From assembly GCA_946965045.2 (NCBI GenBank), contig OX337228.1:806001-870000 (forward strand): a DNA stretch of 64,000 nucleotides. Reading direction: 5' to 3'. Below are positions 10,023-20,125 of the stretch, piece by piece. A program made the translations under genes and the position numbers. This DNA is from Epithemia pelagica. Lineage: Eukaryota; Bacillariophyta; Bacillariophyceae; Surirellales; Surirellaceae. Every line of letters begins with the position of its first letter. Position 1 is the stretch's first letter. The notes below the pieces were generated by a model. It searched no databases. It saw only the letters and a list, made by a program, of their open reading frames with translations, and was not told the origin of the DNA.

Positions 10023-11959
10023 CTACCGAGGCTTGAAACGCAACCCATGGGCATCTTCGTACACTCCAAGCACGCGGACGCCATCAGCCCAGTACTTTTT
10101 CCCACCCCCAGCAGAAGATTTTCGGTCTTTTAGTCGTATCAACTCTGCTCGGACTTCTGCGGGAACATGATTGCAGTGTTCCGCCAGATGTCCGTTGGCC
10201 TGGTTTTGTGCGGCCTGATACAGACCTTCCAATTTGGCCGGGTAGTAGACTGCACCACGGGCTCGGTGCTTGGGAGGGAGGTGAGTGCAGTGTTTGCATT
10301 GAATCCCGACTTGTCCCAGCACGATAGGACGGTTTCTCCCCTGCGCGTTGGACTCAATATCCTGATATTGTGCCTCAAACAGCTCAATGTTTTTCCTCAC
10401 CAAACATTGGTAGTCGGACAATGCATCATCGTCGCATGTCATGTAGAGAACAATCGGTGGCCGCCCTGTGACACTCAGACCACTCTCGGCATCATGTGCC
10501 AGAGCTGCTGAAGGTGTCGCCGGGCTTGCGGTATACGCCACTCCTGGTTCTGTCGGCGTTGGGACTCCTCCTGCTGCTTCATGGGGCACAGTCGGCAACC
10601 CAACCACACTACCCAGCAAAGCCGCTGTAGCTTCGATGGACTCACTGCTACCAGCATCCAAGTGTCCCTGGTTCAGAACAGCTTGTGCAAGCTGTTGCTG
10701 AGAAAGATGTAGCTGTTGTTGAAGGTGCTGTTGTTGGAGTTGTTGTTGAAGCTGTTGCTGTTGTGCAGCCAAGGTCTGCGCAAGTCCGACTGGGTTGAGG
10801 TTAGACAAAAGGGCCATCTGCTGCAAATACTGCTGTTGTAAGGCCATTTGCTGTTGCTGCTGATGCTGCTGTTGCGTGGCCTGCTTCGAGAAGAGGAAGT
10901 TGGAGAAGTGTCAGCTAATCAATCGTTCGTATCGGATACTACTGTTCTCGAAAGGCCATGGGACGAATCTTGACTTGGAGGTTCCTCTTTTATCTCTTAC
11001 CTGAAGCTGAGGGCTTGTGGCCAGCTGTTGCAGCTGCGACTGTAGTAGAGCGTTCTGAATCTGGACCATGGGAGATACCTGCAGAAAGGACGCCAAGGAC
11101 TGTTGTTGTTGGTGCTGCTGCTGTTGAGGCTGTATTGGCAATTGTGGTAAACCAGCTATTTGCTGAGAGTCTTGCACTAGCAGTGCTTGTGCATCCAAAC
11201 CTGACGTTCAAAAGAGACAAACAAATCAGACTTGACGTAAGCCATGACTGTGAACAGCACAAGTAGCCTCGAGTATGTACTGACCTGAAGGAAGAGTGGT
11301 TCCTGCAGCGATCCCTGAAGTCGGTTCTGCCGAAACGTAGAAAGTGGTTTTGGTTAAAAACTAATACTTTAAAGATAAAACGCCAGTCATTCCTGAACAT
11401 ACCAGACTCTTTCTCATTTTCACGCTCTGAGTCATCTACTTTCCGCCTTTTTGAGTCAGATCCTTCTTCGGAAGCATCAGCTAACCTAGCAGACCCACCT
11501 ACTATCAATGGAGTCCCGAGGACTTGTGGTTGGGTTTGGGCAAGATTGAGAGCCAAACTAGTTGGATGTCCGACCATCTCGGTGGCCAATTCATGACCAT
11601 CAGAGGACGCTGGTGCTTGTTGATTGGTTTGGACACTCCTCTTGTGCTCATTGTCTTTGTCCTCTTCCTCGCGTTGCATTTTAACACTAGCAAGGTCACC
11701 TGCTAGATTGATGAAGATGGTCAAGGTCTCCTCCCATACAGTGCGCACTCTTATGATACGCCCTTGCCTCGAGGTTTCTGGATCCTGGAGCAGTTGTTTC
11801 CTTTACGGACTTAGAGGTTGATGATGAAGCAGATGGGCGTGTGGAAATGAGGTTGTAAAATGATGCACCTGTTGGCTCAGCCGCCGACGCCGAGTCCGAT
11901 TGCACCGTCATCTTTTTTCTTACCAACGCGCCCATTTGGAAAAAATCCAAATCTTCCAT
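10023..11959 (-). CDS. PolyQ-rich protein of a probable diatom family with a C-terminal Cys/His domain (five exons)
   Basis: Proposed exons: 11760-11959, 11403-11686, 11285-11326, 11001-11200 and 10023-10880, giving 527 aa. Introns 2-4 (11327-11402, 11201-11284, 10881-11000) have clear GT-AG ends, and phases match at every join. The first intron is less certain: 11687-11759 fits, but a 40-bp alternative (11700-11739) also keeps frame. The N-terminus starts MEDLDFFQMGALVRKKM. The middle is Gln-rich. The C-terminal ~170 residues hold the ordered domain: RPIVLYMTCDDDALSDYQ, then NRPIVLGQVGIQCKHC, a conserved-looking RARGAVYYPAK block, a Cys/His pair EHCNH, and SSAGGGKKYWADGVRVLG. I recall this domain from many unnamed diatom proteins. 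The CKHC...H..EHC spacing suggests zinc binding. A transcriptional or RNA role is plausible (polyQ plus zinc) but unproven. Confidence 0.8.
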
Positions 11960-12034
11960 CTTAAAAACCGGAAGTTTGAATAAGTAACAGTGTGCTACGG
12001 TAGTTTTATCGCTGATACAATAAAGAAAAATTAT

Positions 12035-12082
12035 TAAGGGCTGGGGATACCGATCCATGTACATCTAAGTAGGCTCAGTACA
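12035..12082 (+). repeat. 48-bp repeat B, copy 1
   Basis: The core starting TAAGGGCTGGGGATACC and ending CTCAGTACA is identical to 20594-20641 in the same orientation. Weaker similarity continues to about 12025 and 12093. It lies about 80-120 bp upstream of the polyQ gene's ATG. Confidence 0.85.
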
Positions 12083-12569
12083 AAAGCTACGTAGAGTACA
12101 TAAAATCACATAGTACACGTCACGCCGGAAATGGTCGGAATTTCAAAAAAATGCAAAAACGCTCGACAATGATGGCGAGATCCGGTGACGCCGTATGCAT
12201 TCACCCATGCATCGCATAAACATCCAACCACCGTAAGTCCTTTGCCCTTACCTTTGAAATTGTTGTCTGAAATTACAGAAGATTTGCCAAGTTGGCTGAA
12301 AAGGTACGCTCATTTTTCTGCAGTGATGAAATCGAACGACCGCCCTAACTCATTCATTTTTCAAGGGTGCCTGAATCAAAGTGAAAGCAAAGTTGCTCTA
12401 GTAGTAAAGATTCTTATTACAAAAGTGATTCAGGCAGGCTCAATTGTTCAGGAAGTTATGGCCATGGGGGTGATGACTTCCATCATTGTCGAATGATGGC
12501 TTCCGGATTGCACCTTTTCTATCGGTGGCAAGTTTACGACGTGCGACTCGGTGTTTCTCGTAGGAGTAG

Positions 12570-12713
12570 GAGTATAAAAGGGGCGGGGTGGAAGTTACCC
12601 CCCAGCGGGAGTGTTTTTGAGGGAGTAATTTCGTTGAAACACCCCCTTCTCTGTTCGCTGGATCTTGACGGTAGGCATATCTCATTTCCTCCACCACGAT
12701 AACAACACGACAA
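12570..12713 (-). repeat. Inverted repeat A, left arm
   Basis: The reverse complement of this segment matches about 20315-20460 over roughly 145 bp with several indels. The best block is CGTGTTG.TATCGTGGTGGAGG onward, about 45 bp nearly identical. A second shared block is CCCGCTGGGGGGTA. The arms face each other across the retrotransposon. Confidence 0.75.
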
Positions 12714-13196
12714 TCAAACTTTGTTGTTGCTGGTGACCTCCAATGGCCACCCCATCATGATCTGACCATCATATGCTTCATCTGGGTACCATGGCAGTGC
12801 ATTGTGAGGGACACAGTGGATTCGGGCCACTCTAGGAAATGACCAATACAGTGACGCGTAATACAGGAACAATAGGAGACCATGATGGCATGAAAATACA
12901 TGAGAGTTGATGTTTTGCTATCAATGCAGCGCGTAACTACTACTGTTATGTGTATTATAGATCAATAGGTGTTCAAACAATGCAAGATAAGAGCCATATT
13001 GTCCCTTTGAGTTGCTTCGTTCGAAATTGTGAGACGTCGCGTCCGTGCCTGTGCCACGAGGCATGGCGCCTATGAGTCTGATGCATAACAGCCTTAACCT
13101 TTAAACTTTGGTGATGCAGATGCATTCTACACTATTGGTTTGAGGTCTATGACTGGGAAGACAGGTTTCAAGAGTCCAAATAGGTGCACAACAACC

Positions 13197-13363
13197 TGAA
13201 AGGACGGTGCGACCTAATGGAGACCCCAAAGGGACGATCCATAGGTTCAAGGCCAGCGTCGCAATCGAATGACGTACCCTCACCCATTTCCACTTACGTA
13301 TTAGGACCTACCGATCTAAACCGATATACTAGTCATAATTTTACAAACCAAACCCTCCTTTCA
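13197..13363 (+). repeat. 5' long terminal repeat
   Basis: 167 bp, TGAAAGGACGG at the left end and CCCTCCTTTCA at the right end, so TG...CA with a short terminal inversion (TGAAAGGA / TCCTTTCA). Identical by eye to 20126-20292. No obvious TATA box; the short length is typical of compact copia LTRs. Confidence 0.95.
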
Positions 13364-13378
13364 GGTTATGAGCCCAAG
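13364..13378 (+). promoter_or_regulatory. Primer binding site, probably for a half initiator tRNA-Met
   Basis: The 15 bases right after the 5' LTR are GGTTATGAGCCCAAG. Their complement, CTTGGGCTCATAACC, matches the anticodon stem-loop of initiator tRNA-Met (CAT anticodon inside GGGCTCATAACC), not a tRNA 3' end. Drosophila copia is known to prime from an internally cleaved initiator tRNA-Met, so the same mechanism is inferred here. Confidence 0.65.
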
Positions 13379-13568
13379 TATCACGCACGTGATTTTACGC
13401 ACAAATTGGTTGCGAAAGTAAAATAAGCAAGGAAGAACCGGTCCAACGACGTTGACAAGAAGCCGTCGGAAGAGCCCGTTGAAGTCCAACCAGTTTCGAG
13501 AGCCCGTTTATTGGAACGAAGAGCATCGAAGACACGAAATAGAAGGAGCAGCCGCGATTTTCGGGTGA

Positions 13569-15140
13569 ATGGAAAGTTTAGAAGACCTTCTTCGCCTTTT
13601 GACTGACTCAGATTTGGATTCCATACCAGGGTGGTCGGAGAACTCAAGTATAAGTAGTATAATGTCGACGACGGACGCCACAATCACAATTAACGGAGAG
13701 ACGATCGAGGTGAACGATCAGGCGACGCCAGCACAAGATGTCGAAACCGCCCTCTTCAAGAAGGAAGACCGTGAAGGAATGGCACCCGAGAAGCGCCAAG
13801 AACTCTTTGCGAAGGCTGCCACGTCAATTATTACCAAGTTTGACCTACTGCCGGCGAACATCACCGATGTAAAGCAGCTTGAAGAGTGCTATAACTTGAA
13901 CCTCATGGTATCAAAGATCCGCAGTCAGCATGTCATGTACGACATGCATGACGTCTTTGTGATCGTTACTCCGGATGGAACCGGCCCAACCTTGTCCACA
14001 GACGTGAAGAAGAAACCCAGGGATTTGTATTCGTACTATTCCGACATGACCGAAGAACAGGTAGCGGCGAGCAACCGCTGGTATTCAACCTGGCCCAAGA
14101 AGAGTTGGTATCGGGAAAATCTAATGCTGACAGCTAAACAGCTTGAGGTTAGTATGAAGAATCCGCTCTGGACTAAGGTCTATGAGCGCTACAAGCGTTT
14201 CAAGACGGAAGAACAAGGTGGCCCCTTGCTATTCATCATTATGATGAAGCTTCTAGTAACTCATACCGAGCAAGCGACCAAAACTTTAGTCGATACTGTT
14301 GAAAATCTTAAGATTTCCAAGGTCCGTGGAGAAAATGTCTCGAAGATTGTGAGTCTAATTCTCGGAGCTCATGAGCGTCTTGAAGCTATCGAGATGGTTC
14401 CCGAGGATTTTGCCAAGACAGTGTTGAAGGTGCTCCAGACCAGTTCCGTTGAGAAGTTCAACAAGGTATTTGAGCTAATAGAGAGTCAGGCTAGAATCGC
14501 TGACGCCCTAGCTCGGTCCGGTCCCGCTGTTCAGTCGCAGTTTGCTATCCCCTCTATCGTGTCCCTACTCGATCTAGCTGAGAAGGAATATCTATCCCTA
14601 TGCCGTTCTAATGATTGGACCGAAGCCAAGACAAGAGGAAGTCCTTTGTCCTTCCCTGCTACATCTACTGATGGATCTAAAGGTGGTTCTGGCCGCAAGG
14701 GCCCCATTTGTTGGAACTGTGGTGGTCCTCACACGTTGAAGGACTGTACCAAGCCCCGGAACGAAGCGCTGATTGAGGCGAATCGCAAGAAGTTCAATGA
14801 AGCCCGTAAGAATTCCCGCGGTGCCAACAATGCCAACTTATCGTCCTCTACCTCCCGTCGCCACAAATGGCGAGCACCAACCGCGGACGAGAACAACCGC
14901 CGCGAAATTGATGGCAAAATGATGTCGTGGAATGCCGACACTCGTCGTTGGGTGGCATTGTCCACCACCACTACGCCCACAGCATCGTCGTCCGGCACAA
15001 CCCCGGCGGCCAATCTAGCCACAGCTGCATCCAATCGACGTGTGCAAATTGATGAGTCCGGTGGCAATCGGGCCAGCACTTGTCGTGCCATGGAACGAAC
15101 GGTCCAGACTCTACTGACCCAGTTCCAGGATCTCGAATGA
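13569..15140 (+). CDS. gag: Retrotransposon Gag
   Basis: 523 aa from the ATG at 13569, after a leader of about 205 bp from the LTR. The N-terminal two thirds are the capsid-like region, with a helix-rich block (about residues 60-310) that includes Trp/Tyr-rich patches typical of copia Gag. A zinc knuckle CWNCGGPHTLKDC lies at about 381-393. It has CX2CX3HX4C spacing, one residue shorter than the usual CX2CX4HX4C. Basic, Ser/Thr-rich sequence follows and probably binds RNA. The frame ends in TGA at 15138-15140, and the pol frame continues in the same phase with no further stop, so Gag-Pol could be made by occasional readthrough. Confidence 0.93.
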   Translation: MESLEDLLRLLTDSDLDSIPGWSENSSISSIMSTTDATITINGETIEVNDQATPAQDVETALFKKEDREGMAPEKRQELFAKAATSIITKFDLLPANITDVKQLEECYNLNLMVSKIRSQHVMYDMHDVFVIVTPDGTGPTLSTDVKKKPRDLYSYYSDMTEEQVAASNRWYSTWPKKSWYRENLMLTAKQLEVSMKNPLWTKVYERYKRFKTEEQGGPLLFIIMMKLLVTHTEQATKTLVDTVENLKISKVRGENVSKIVSLILGAHERLEAIEMVPEDFAKTVLKVLQTSSVEKFNKVFELIESQARIADALARSGPAVQSQFAIPSIVSLLDLAEKEYLSLCRSNDWTEAKTRGSPLSFPATSTDGSKGGSGRKGPICWNCGGPHTLKDCTKPRNEALIEANRKKFNEARKNSRGANNANLSSSTSRRHKWRAPTADENNRREIDGKMMSWNADTRRWVALSTTTTPTASSSGTTPAANLATAASNRRVQIDESGGNRASTCRAMERTVQTLLTQFQDLE

Positions 15141-18100
15141 TGGTGTGGCCGCCGACTTCTCTCTGTCGGTACAGGCCACCCTTTCTTCCAAACTACCGAT
15201 CCCAGGAGGGATACCTGGGCTCCATTGCCCTTTGGTTGGTTGTTGCCTGCCTTAGTGGTTTTTTTGTGTTCCTTCCGCACCCTGTGTGCCTGGATAAATC
15301 TTTCTTTTTACTTCGTCCCCCTTTTGATCTTGATCTTGTTCTTGTCCGTTGCGTCCTGCTCGCGAGAGGGAGGACTGGGTTGGCGTCACCTTTTTGCCTT
15401 CCCTAATTTGCCCGTGCAAGTCCGCCGTCGCTACAAGACCAAGACGCACATCGCCCGGCGTCGGTTTACTACTGCCCTCATGATGTTTCACACCGTGACC
15501 AACACGACCGTTACATGGGCTGGTACCGTCGATCGTGGACGGACGCCCTATACCTTAACCCGTCTGCCTCAACGCCGACGTCGAATTAAGCCTCAACGAT
15601 CAACAAGGCCCAAGGGATCTTCTCGCCGCGAAAAGCAAACAAACGACGCTGAATACGATACCAGCGACCATGGCGTTTATCTCCCGGGATCATGGACGAT
15701 CCCAAGCCAACAAGAATCGCTAACCGGTCCTGACCGATGGAAGCTACCGAAGGGACGACTTTCTTCCTACTTTGGCACGATGGATGAGCTAGTGGAGGCA
15801 ATCGAATGTCCGTCGAAGCGAAAACCTCCTGATCCGCTAGCGCAATACTTCGCGTTGCGGCAACTCGGACCTAGTCTGTTCCAACAGAAGAAGAAGGTTA
15901 TGGCCGTCAAGATGCAAAACGCTATGATTGCCGCTGCCAAGCTATCGGGAGACGACGAATATCATCAAGAGACACTACACCATCGAATGTCAGTGTATCT
16001 CAACTCATCCAAGGAGGCAGATTTGCCCGTCGTGATCGATACCGGTGCCTCTTCGTCCTTGACCCCGAAACTGGAAGACTTTGATGGCCCGATCAAACCT
16101 TGCGACACAACGGAATTGAACGGGTTGTCCAGTTCAACCACGGTTGTTGGAGTCGGTATGGCCAGATGGACGATCCGAGACGTGTTTGGTGTCACCCGTA
16201 CCATCTGTACCAAGGCCTATTACGTGCCAGCCGCACAAATCCGCCTCTTTAGCCCACAATCGTATTTTCAAGAACGATCGTCCGGTGAATTGTTGGTTAA
16301 CCACAACCGCTGTAAATTGATCCTCCATGATGGAAGTGACCTCGAGTTTCCGTTCAATGGGCAGAGCAATCTGCCATTGATGCTCACAAGCCACCAGGTT
16401 CAAATGGGGTTGTCTTTCGAGGACGTGATGGAGTTGGACGAGTCGAAGGCGTTTCTGTCCGTGGCAGATGAAGCCATCCAGAACATTACCGCAGCACAAC
16501 GTGAGCTGCTTAAATGGCACTGGAAATTGGGCCATGCTAATTTTACATGGATCCAAGAGTTGTGTCGGAATCCGCGGACGGAACGACGTCGCGTCCTGCA
16601 TACGCGTGAAAACCAAACGTCGTCGTGTCCAATTGACAACTTGCATTGTACAGCATGTCGACTCGGGAAACAGCGTCGCCGTGGTGCTAACACACAGCAC
16701 ACGGGAACCAAAGAAAATCGTCACATGGTCACGAAGTCAGACAACGTCAAACCCGGCGACTGTGTCAGCATTGACCAGTATCAATCTCCTTTGACTGGCC
16801 GTCTTCCGAACACCCGTGGCAGAGAACCGAAGAAGGATCAATTCACGGGCGGTACTCTTTTCGTAGATCATGCCTCAGGGCTTATCTACTGTGTCCACCA
16901 GGTGTCTCTCAATACCGGTGAGACTCTCCAAGCCAAACTGCAGTTCGAACAGTTCGCCCAAGAACAGGGCATAACAATCAAATCATATCTAGCCGATAAC
17001 AAGCCGTTTGGGAACAAGGACTTTGTTGCTGCGATTAAAGAGGCCGGTCAGACTATGTCGTTCTCCGGAGTTGGGGCACATCACCAGAATGGTGTTGCCG
17101 AGCGCAGTATTCGCACCGTAACGTCCTGGGCCCGTACGATGATGCTGCATGCCGTGCTGCATTGGCCGGAACATGCCCACGATTTAAGCCTTTGGCCGTT
17201 TGCCCTACAACATGCAGTATGGCTTTGGAATCATCTCCCAAAGCGATTAACACACATTGCCCCATTGGAAGTTTTTACTGGAACGATGTTCCCTACCTTA
17301 CATCACCTGCACCGCAGTCACGTTTGGGGTTGCCCGGTCTATGTCCTAGACCCTGCCCTTCAAGATGGCAAGAAATTGCCTAAATGGGCCCCTCGTGCTC
17401 GTCGTGGTCAGTACTTGGGCGTCTCACCCTCCCATTCAAGCACCGTGGGCCTGATTCTCAACATTGCTACGGGACACGTGAGTCCCCAATATCACGTCGT
17501 CTACGACGACTTGTTCAGTAGCGTGCCTAATGCCGAGACTGGAGGAGCCCTCCAACCCGATGTGTTCCATGGGTCCTTTTGGGACCAACTCGTTGCCAGT
17601 GGCCTAGAGCGGCTGGATGATGGTGACTATGCCGATGAACCCGTTCCTCCGCCCCTACATCATGATTGGATGACGAACGATGAGCTGGATGCCCTCCAGC
17701 GCCAACGGAACGACGCCGAAAGGGTCAATGCCTTACCCTTGCCTCCTACTTTGCCTCCCGCACCGCCCTTGCCTCCAGCGGGAGCTCCGGCACCTTTGGT
17801 GCCAGAGGGAGACGGTGTGGACGTGGATGTGGATGTTCCTGCTGGTGCTCTTTTTCCCCATCACTTTCCCTTGGACCAAGTGGACCCCAACGCGCCAGAG
17901 CACAACGAACACAACGATGCGAACGAACAAGACGATCCAAACGACAACAACGAACTGCCCCATTGGCAAATGGATGGAGTATGGGACGGCAACGGCGACA
18001 ACAACACGACGATGGACTCAGCCGACGAAGTTGTGATCTTCGATGCGGATAAGGAAGAATCCGTGAGAAGAGAGCAAGAAAGAGAACGGCGATCACAGCA

Positions 18101-20045
18101 CCTACAACCGCCAGACGAGATGACTTTTGGTCGTGGGAAGCGACAGCGCAAGCCAAACCCCAAGTATGCCAGCTTCTCGCAATCACGGTGGGCATCACTC
18201 GCATGCTTCAACCGCGACTCCTATTCCAAGCAAAAGGTGAAACGTGACTCGGCCAACGATGCATTCCTGGCAGGACTCGATTGGACCTCAACCGTGAATG
18301 AGTTACGATCATCAACCTCAACCTTAATGAACCGTCTACTGGCACTCAACACGGACTACCTGACGAACACGGTGGAAGCTATGCACCCTATGATGCTAGT
18401 AACAAAGGCGGACGCAGCGGATAACCCTCGTTGGAATGAAGCCATGAGCGGCCCAGATGCCGCTGGCTTCATGGAAGCTTGTAAAAAGGAAATTGACACC
18501 CTTTACCGACTAATGAAGGCCTGGACAGTGGTGGAACGGCAACCATGGATGAACGTGATCCCATCTACATGGGCGTTCAAACGGAAGCGATACCCCGACG
18601 GCTCAGTGAAGAAACTCAAAGCACGGTTTTGTGCACGAGGTGACTATCAAGTCGAAGGGATTGATTTCTTTGATACTTTTGCCCCTGTGGTCAATTGGAC
18701 AACGGTACGCCTAATGCTTATCCTGTCCATTATATTGAACCTTGCAACGGTGCAGGTAGACTATACCGCGGCGTTCCTTCACGCCCCAATTGATCGTGAT
18801 CCCAAGTGGGACTCGATGACTCGAGAAGAGCGACAGAAGAGCGGTGTCTACGTCGAGATGCCAAGAGGATTCGGCCAAGACGGACGAGTACTCAAATTGA
18901 ATCGTTCTCTGTACGGACTCAAACAGGCCCCTCGGAACTTCTTCCAACACTTCAAGGGTCAGTTAGAGAGAGTTGGCTTTGTATCTCAAGAATCCGTTGA
19001 TCCCTGCCTATTTATCTCGGACAAGGTCATTGCGGTAGTGTACGTGGACGACACACTCTTCTACAGTCCGAAGCGGGAATATATCGACGAGGTGCTCGAA
19101 CGATTAAAGAAAGAAGAACACGCTGAACTCGACGTTGAAGACAGCGTAGCAGAATTCTTGGGCGTTCACATTGAACGAGACAATACCCAAGGAACTATCA
19201 AACTGACCCAACAAGGTCTGATCAAACGTATATTGGAAGCCCTACAAGTTGGTGACTTGGAACGCAGTTGTACACCTGCATTATCAAAGCCCCTTGTAGA
19301 AGACAAAGAAGGAGATCCCCCACAAGGCCGCTACAATTACGCTAGCGTGATCGGGATGCTCCAGTACCTTCATGCGCACAGTCGCCCTGATTTAACGTAT
19401 GCCGTGAGCCAATGTGCCCGGTTCGTCCACAACCCGAAGCGTTCACACGAACGAGCAGTCGAGAAGATTGGGCAGTATCTGAAACACACCCAAGACCAAG
19501 GATTGATCTTGAAGCCGAGCCAAGAACTCGACGTCGACTGCTACGTCGATGCAGACTTTGCCAGATTATGGCCGTACGAAGAAAAGAATGACCCTACCAG
19601 TGTCAAGAGCCGTACAGGCTACGCTATATGCATTGCAAATTGCCCAGTCATATGGACGAGCAAACTCCAAACATCCATTGCCCTGAGTACAATGGAAGCC
19701 GAATACAACGCACTAAGCGAAGCTTTGAAGTCGGTCCTTCCCCTACGAGAACTCCTGACCCATGTCGCAAAAGGAGTGGGATTAAGTGACGACTATAACA
19801 CAACATTCAAGACTACCGTATGGGAAGACAACGCTGGAGCGTTAACCCTTGCAAATATGGAACCAGGTCGAATCACGCCCAGATCAAAATATTACGCTGT
19901 GAAAACCCATTGGTTCCGATCCCATCTAAACAAGCGCCTAACCGTTGTCAAAGTGGCAACGACGGAACAACGCGCGGATATTTTAACCAAAGGATTGACC
20001 CAAACCACTTTCGAGCACATCCGGAAGCTCCTTTGTGGTTGGTAA
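15141..20045 (+). CDS. pol: Retrotransposon Pol polyprotein (protease, integrase, reverse transcriptase, RNase H)
   Basis: The frame is open from the codon after the gag TGA to the stop at 20045; the first in-frame ATG is only at 15480. Protease: VVIDTGASSSL with the catalytic Asp at 16038. Integrase: zinc-binding HWKLGHANF...CTACRLGKQ near 16520-16675, then a catalytic core with Asp in SIDQY, Asp in YLADN and Glu in NGVAERSIRT. Reverse transcriptase: WAFKRKRYPDG, KARFCARGD, DTFAPVVNW, Asp in QVDYTAAFLHAP, and the YVDD box at 19041-19052. RNase H: CYVDADFARL, STMEAEYNALSEA and EDNAGAL. Every catalytic residue expected for Ty1/copia is present. The first ~100 residues after the TGA are unusually hydrophobic and may not belong to the mature protein. 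Confidence 0.93.
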   Translation, partial: WCGRRLLSVGTGHPFFQTTDPRRDTWAPLPFGWLLPALVVFLCSFRTLCAWINLSFYFVPLLILILFLSVASCSREGGLGWRHLFAFPNLPVQVRRRYKTKTHIARRRFTTALMMFHTVTNTTVTWAGTVDRGRTPYTLTRLPQRRRRIKPQRSTRPKGSSRREKQTNDAEYDTSDHGVYLPGSWTIPSQQESLTGPDRWKLPKGRLSSYFGTMDELVEAIECPSKRKPPDPLAQYFALRQLGPSLFQQKKKVMAVKMQNAMIAAAKLSGDDEYHQETLHHRMSVYLNSSKEADLPVVIDTGASSSLTPKLEDFDGPIKPCDTTELNGLSSSTTVVGVGMARWTIRDVFGVTRTICTKAYYVPAAQIRLFSPQSYFQERSSGELLVNHNRCKLILHDGSDLEFPFNGQSNLPLMLTSHQVQMGLSFEDVMELDESKAFLSVADEAIQNITAAQRELLKWHWKLGHANFTWIQELCRNPRTERRRVLHTRENQTSSCPIDNLHCTACRLGKQRRRGANTQHTGTKENRHMVTKSDNVKPGDCVSIDQYQSPLTGRLPNTRGREPKKDQFTGGTLFVDHASGLIYCVHQVSLNTGETLQAKLQFEQFAQEQGITIKSYLADNKPFGNKDFVAAIKEAGQTMSFSGVGAHHQNGVAERSIRTVTSWARTMMLHAVLHWPEHAHDLSLWPFALQHAVWLWNHLPKRLTHIAPLEVFTGTMFPTLHHLHRSHVWGCPVYVLDPALQDGKKLPKWAPRARRGQYLGVSPSHSSTVGLILNIATGHVSPQYHVVYDDLFSSVPNAETGGALQPDVFHGSFWDQLVASGLERLDDGDYADEPVPPPLHHDWMTNDELDALQRQRNDAERVNALPLPPTLPPAPPLPPAGAPAPLVPEGDGVDVDVDVPAGALFPHHFPLDQVDPNAPEHNEHNDANEQDDPNDNNELPHWQMDGVWDGNGDNNTTMDSADEVVIFDADKEESVRREQERERRSQHLQPPDEMTFGRGKRQRKPNPKYASFSQSRWASLACFNRDSYSKQKVKRDSANDAFLAGLDWTSTVNELRSSTSTLMNRLLALNTDYLTNTVEAMHPMMLVTKADAADNPRWNEAMSGPDAAGFMEACKKEIDTLYRLMKAWTVVERQPWMNVIPSTWAFKRKRYPDGSVKKLKARFCARGDYQVEGIDFFDTFAPVVNWTTVRLMLILSIILNLATVQVDYTAAFLHAPIDRDPKWDSMTREERQKSGVYVEMPRGFGQDGRVLKLNRSLYGLKQAPRNFFQHFKGQLERVGFVSQESVDPCLFISDKVIAVVYVDDTLFYSPKREYIDEVLERLKKEEHAELDVEDSVAEFLGVHIERDNTQGTIKLTQQGLIKRILEALQVGDLERSCTPALSKPLVEDKEGDPPQGRYNYASVIGMLQYLHAHSRPDLTYAVSQCARFVHNPKRSHERAVEKIGQYLKHTQDQGLILKPSQELDVDCYVDADFARLWPYEEKNDPTSVKSRTGYAICIANCPVIWTSKLQTSIALSTMEAEYNALSEALKSVLPLRELLTHVAKGVGLSDDYNTTFKTTVWEDNAGALTLANMEPGRITPRSKYYAVKTHWFRSHLNKRLTVVKVATTEQRADILTKGLTQTTFEHIRKLLCGW

Positions 20046-20116
20046 GGCCTTCACCATTTCATTTCCATCCCACAATCCATCTCATTACATATTATCTCTC
20101 ATCCGATTGCTCCTCT

Positions 20117-20125
20117 GAGAGGGAG
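20117..20125 (+). promoter_or_regulatory. Polypurine tract
   Basis: GAGAGGGAG sits directly before the 3' LTR, where the primer for plus-strand DNA synthesis is expected. Confidence 0.8.

Larger units (their letters stand above)
11960..13191. other. Upstream region of the polyQ gene with repeat fragments
   Basis: About 1.2 kb between the polyQ gene and the retrotransposon. It holds one copy of a 48-bp repeat (12035-12082) and the left arm of an inverted repeat (about 12570-12713); both have partners right of the retrotransposon. The minus frame at 12440-12697 is part of the arm and is not a convincing gene. Confidence 0.5.

Noticed and set aside
10911-11198. Stand-alone 95-aa minus-strand ORF
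   Set aside because: It is the middle coding exon of the polyQ gene read through its donor site; phases match both neighbours.
12440-12697. Possible 85-aa minus-strand gene
   Set aside because: It coincides with the arm of inverted repeat A. The partner arm at 20315-20460 does not keep the frame.
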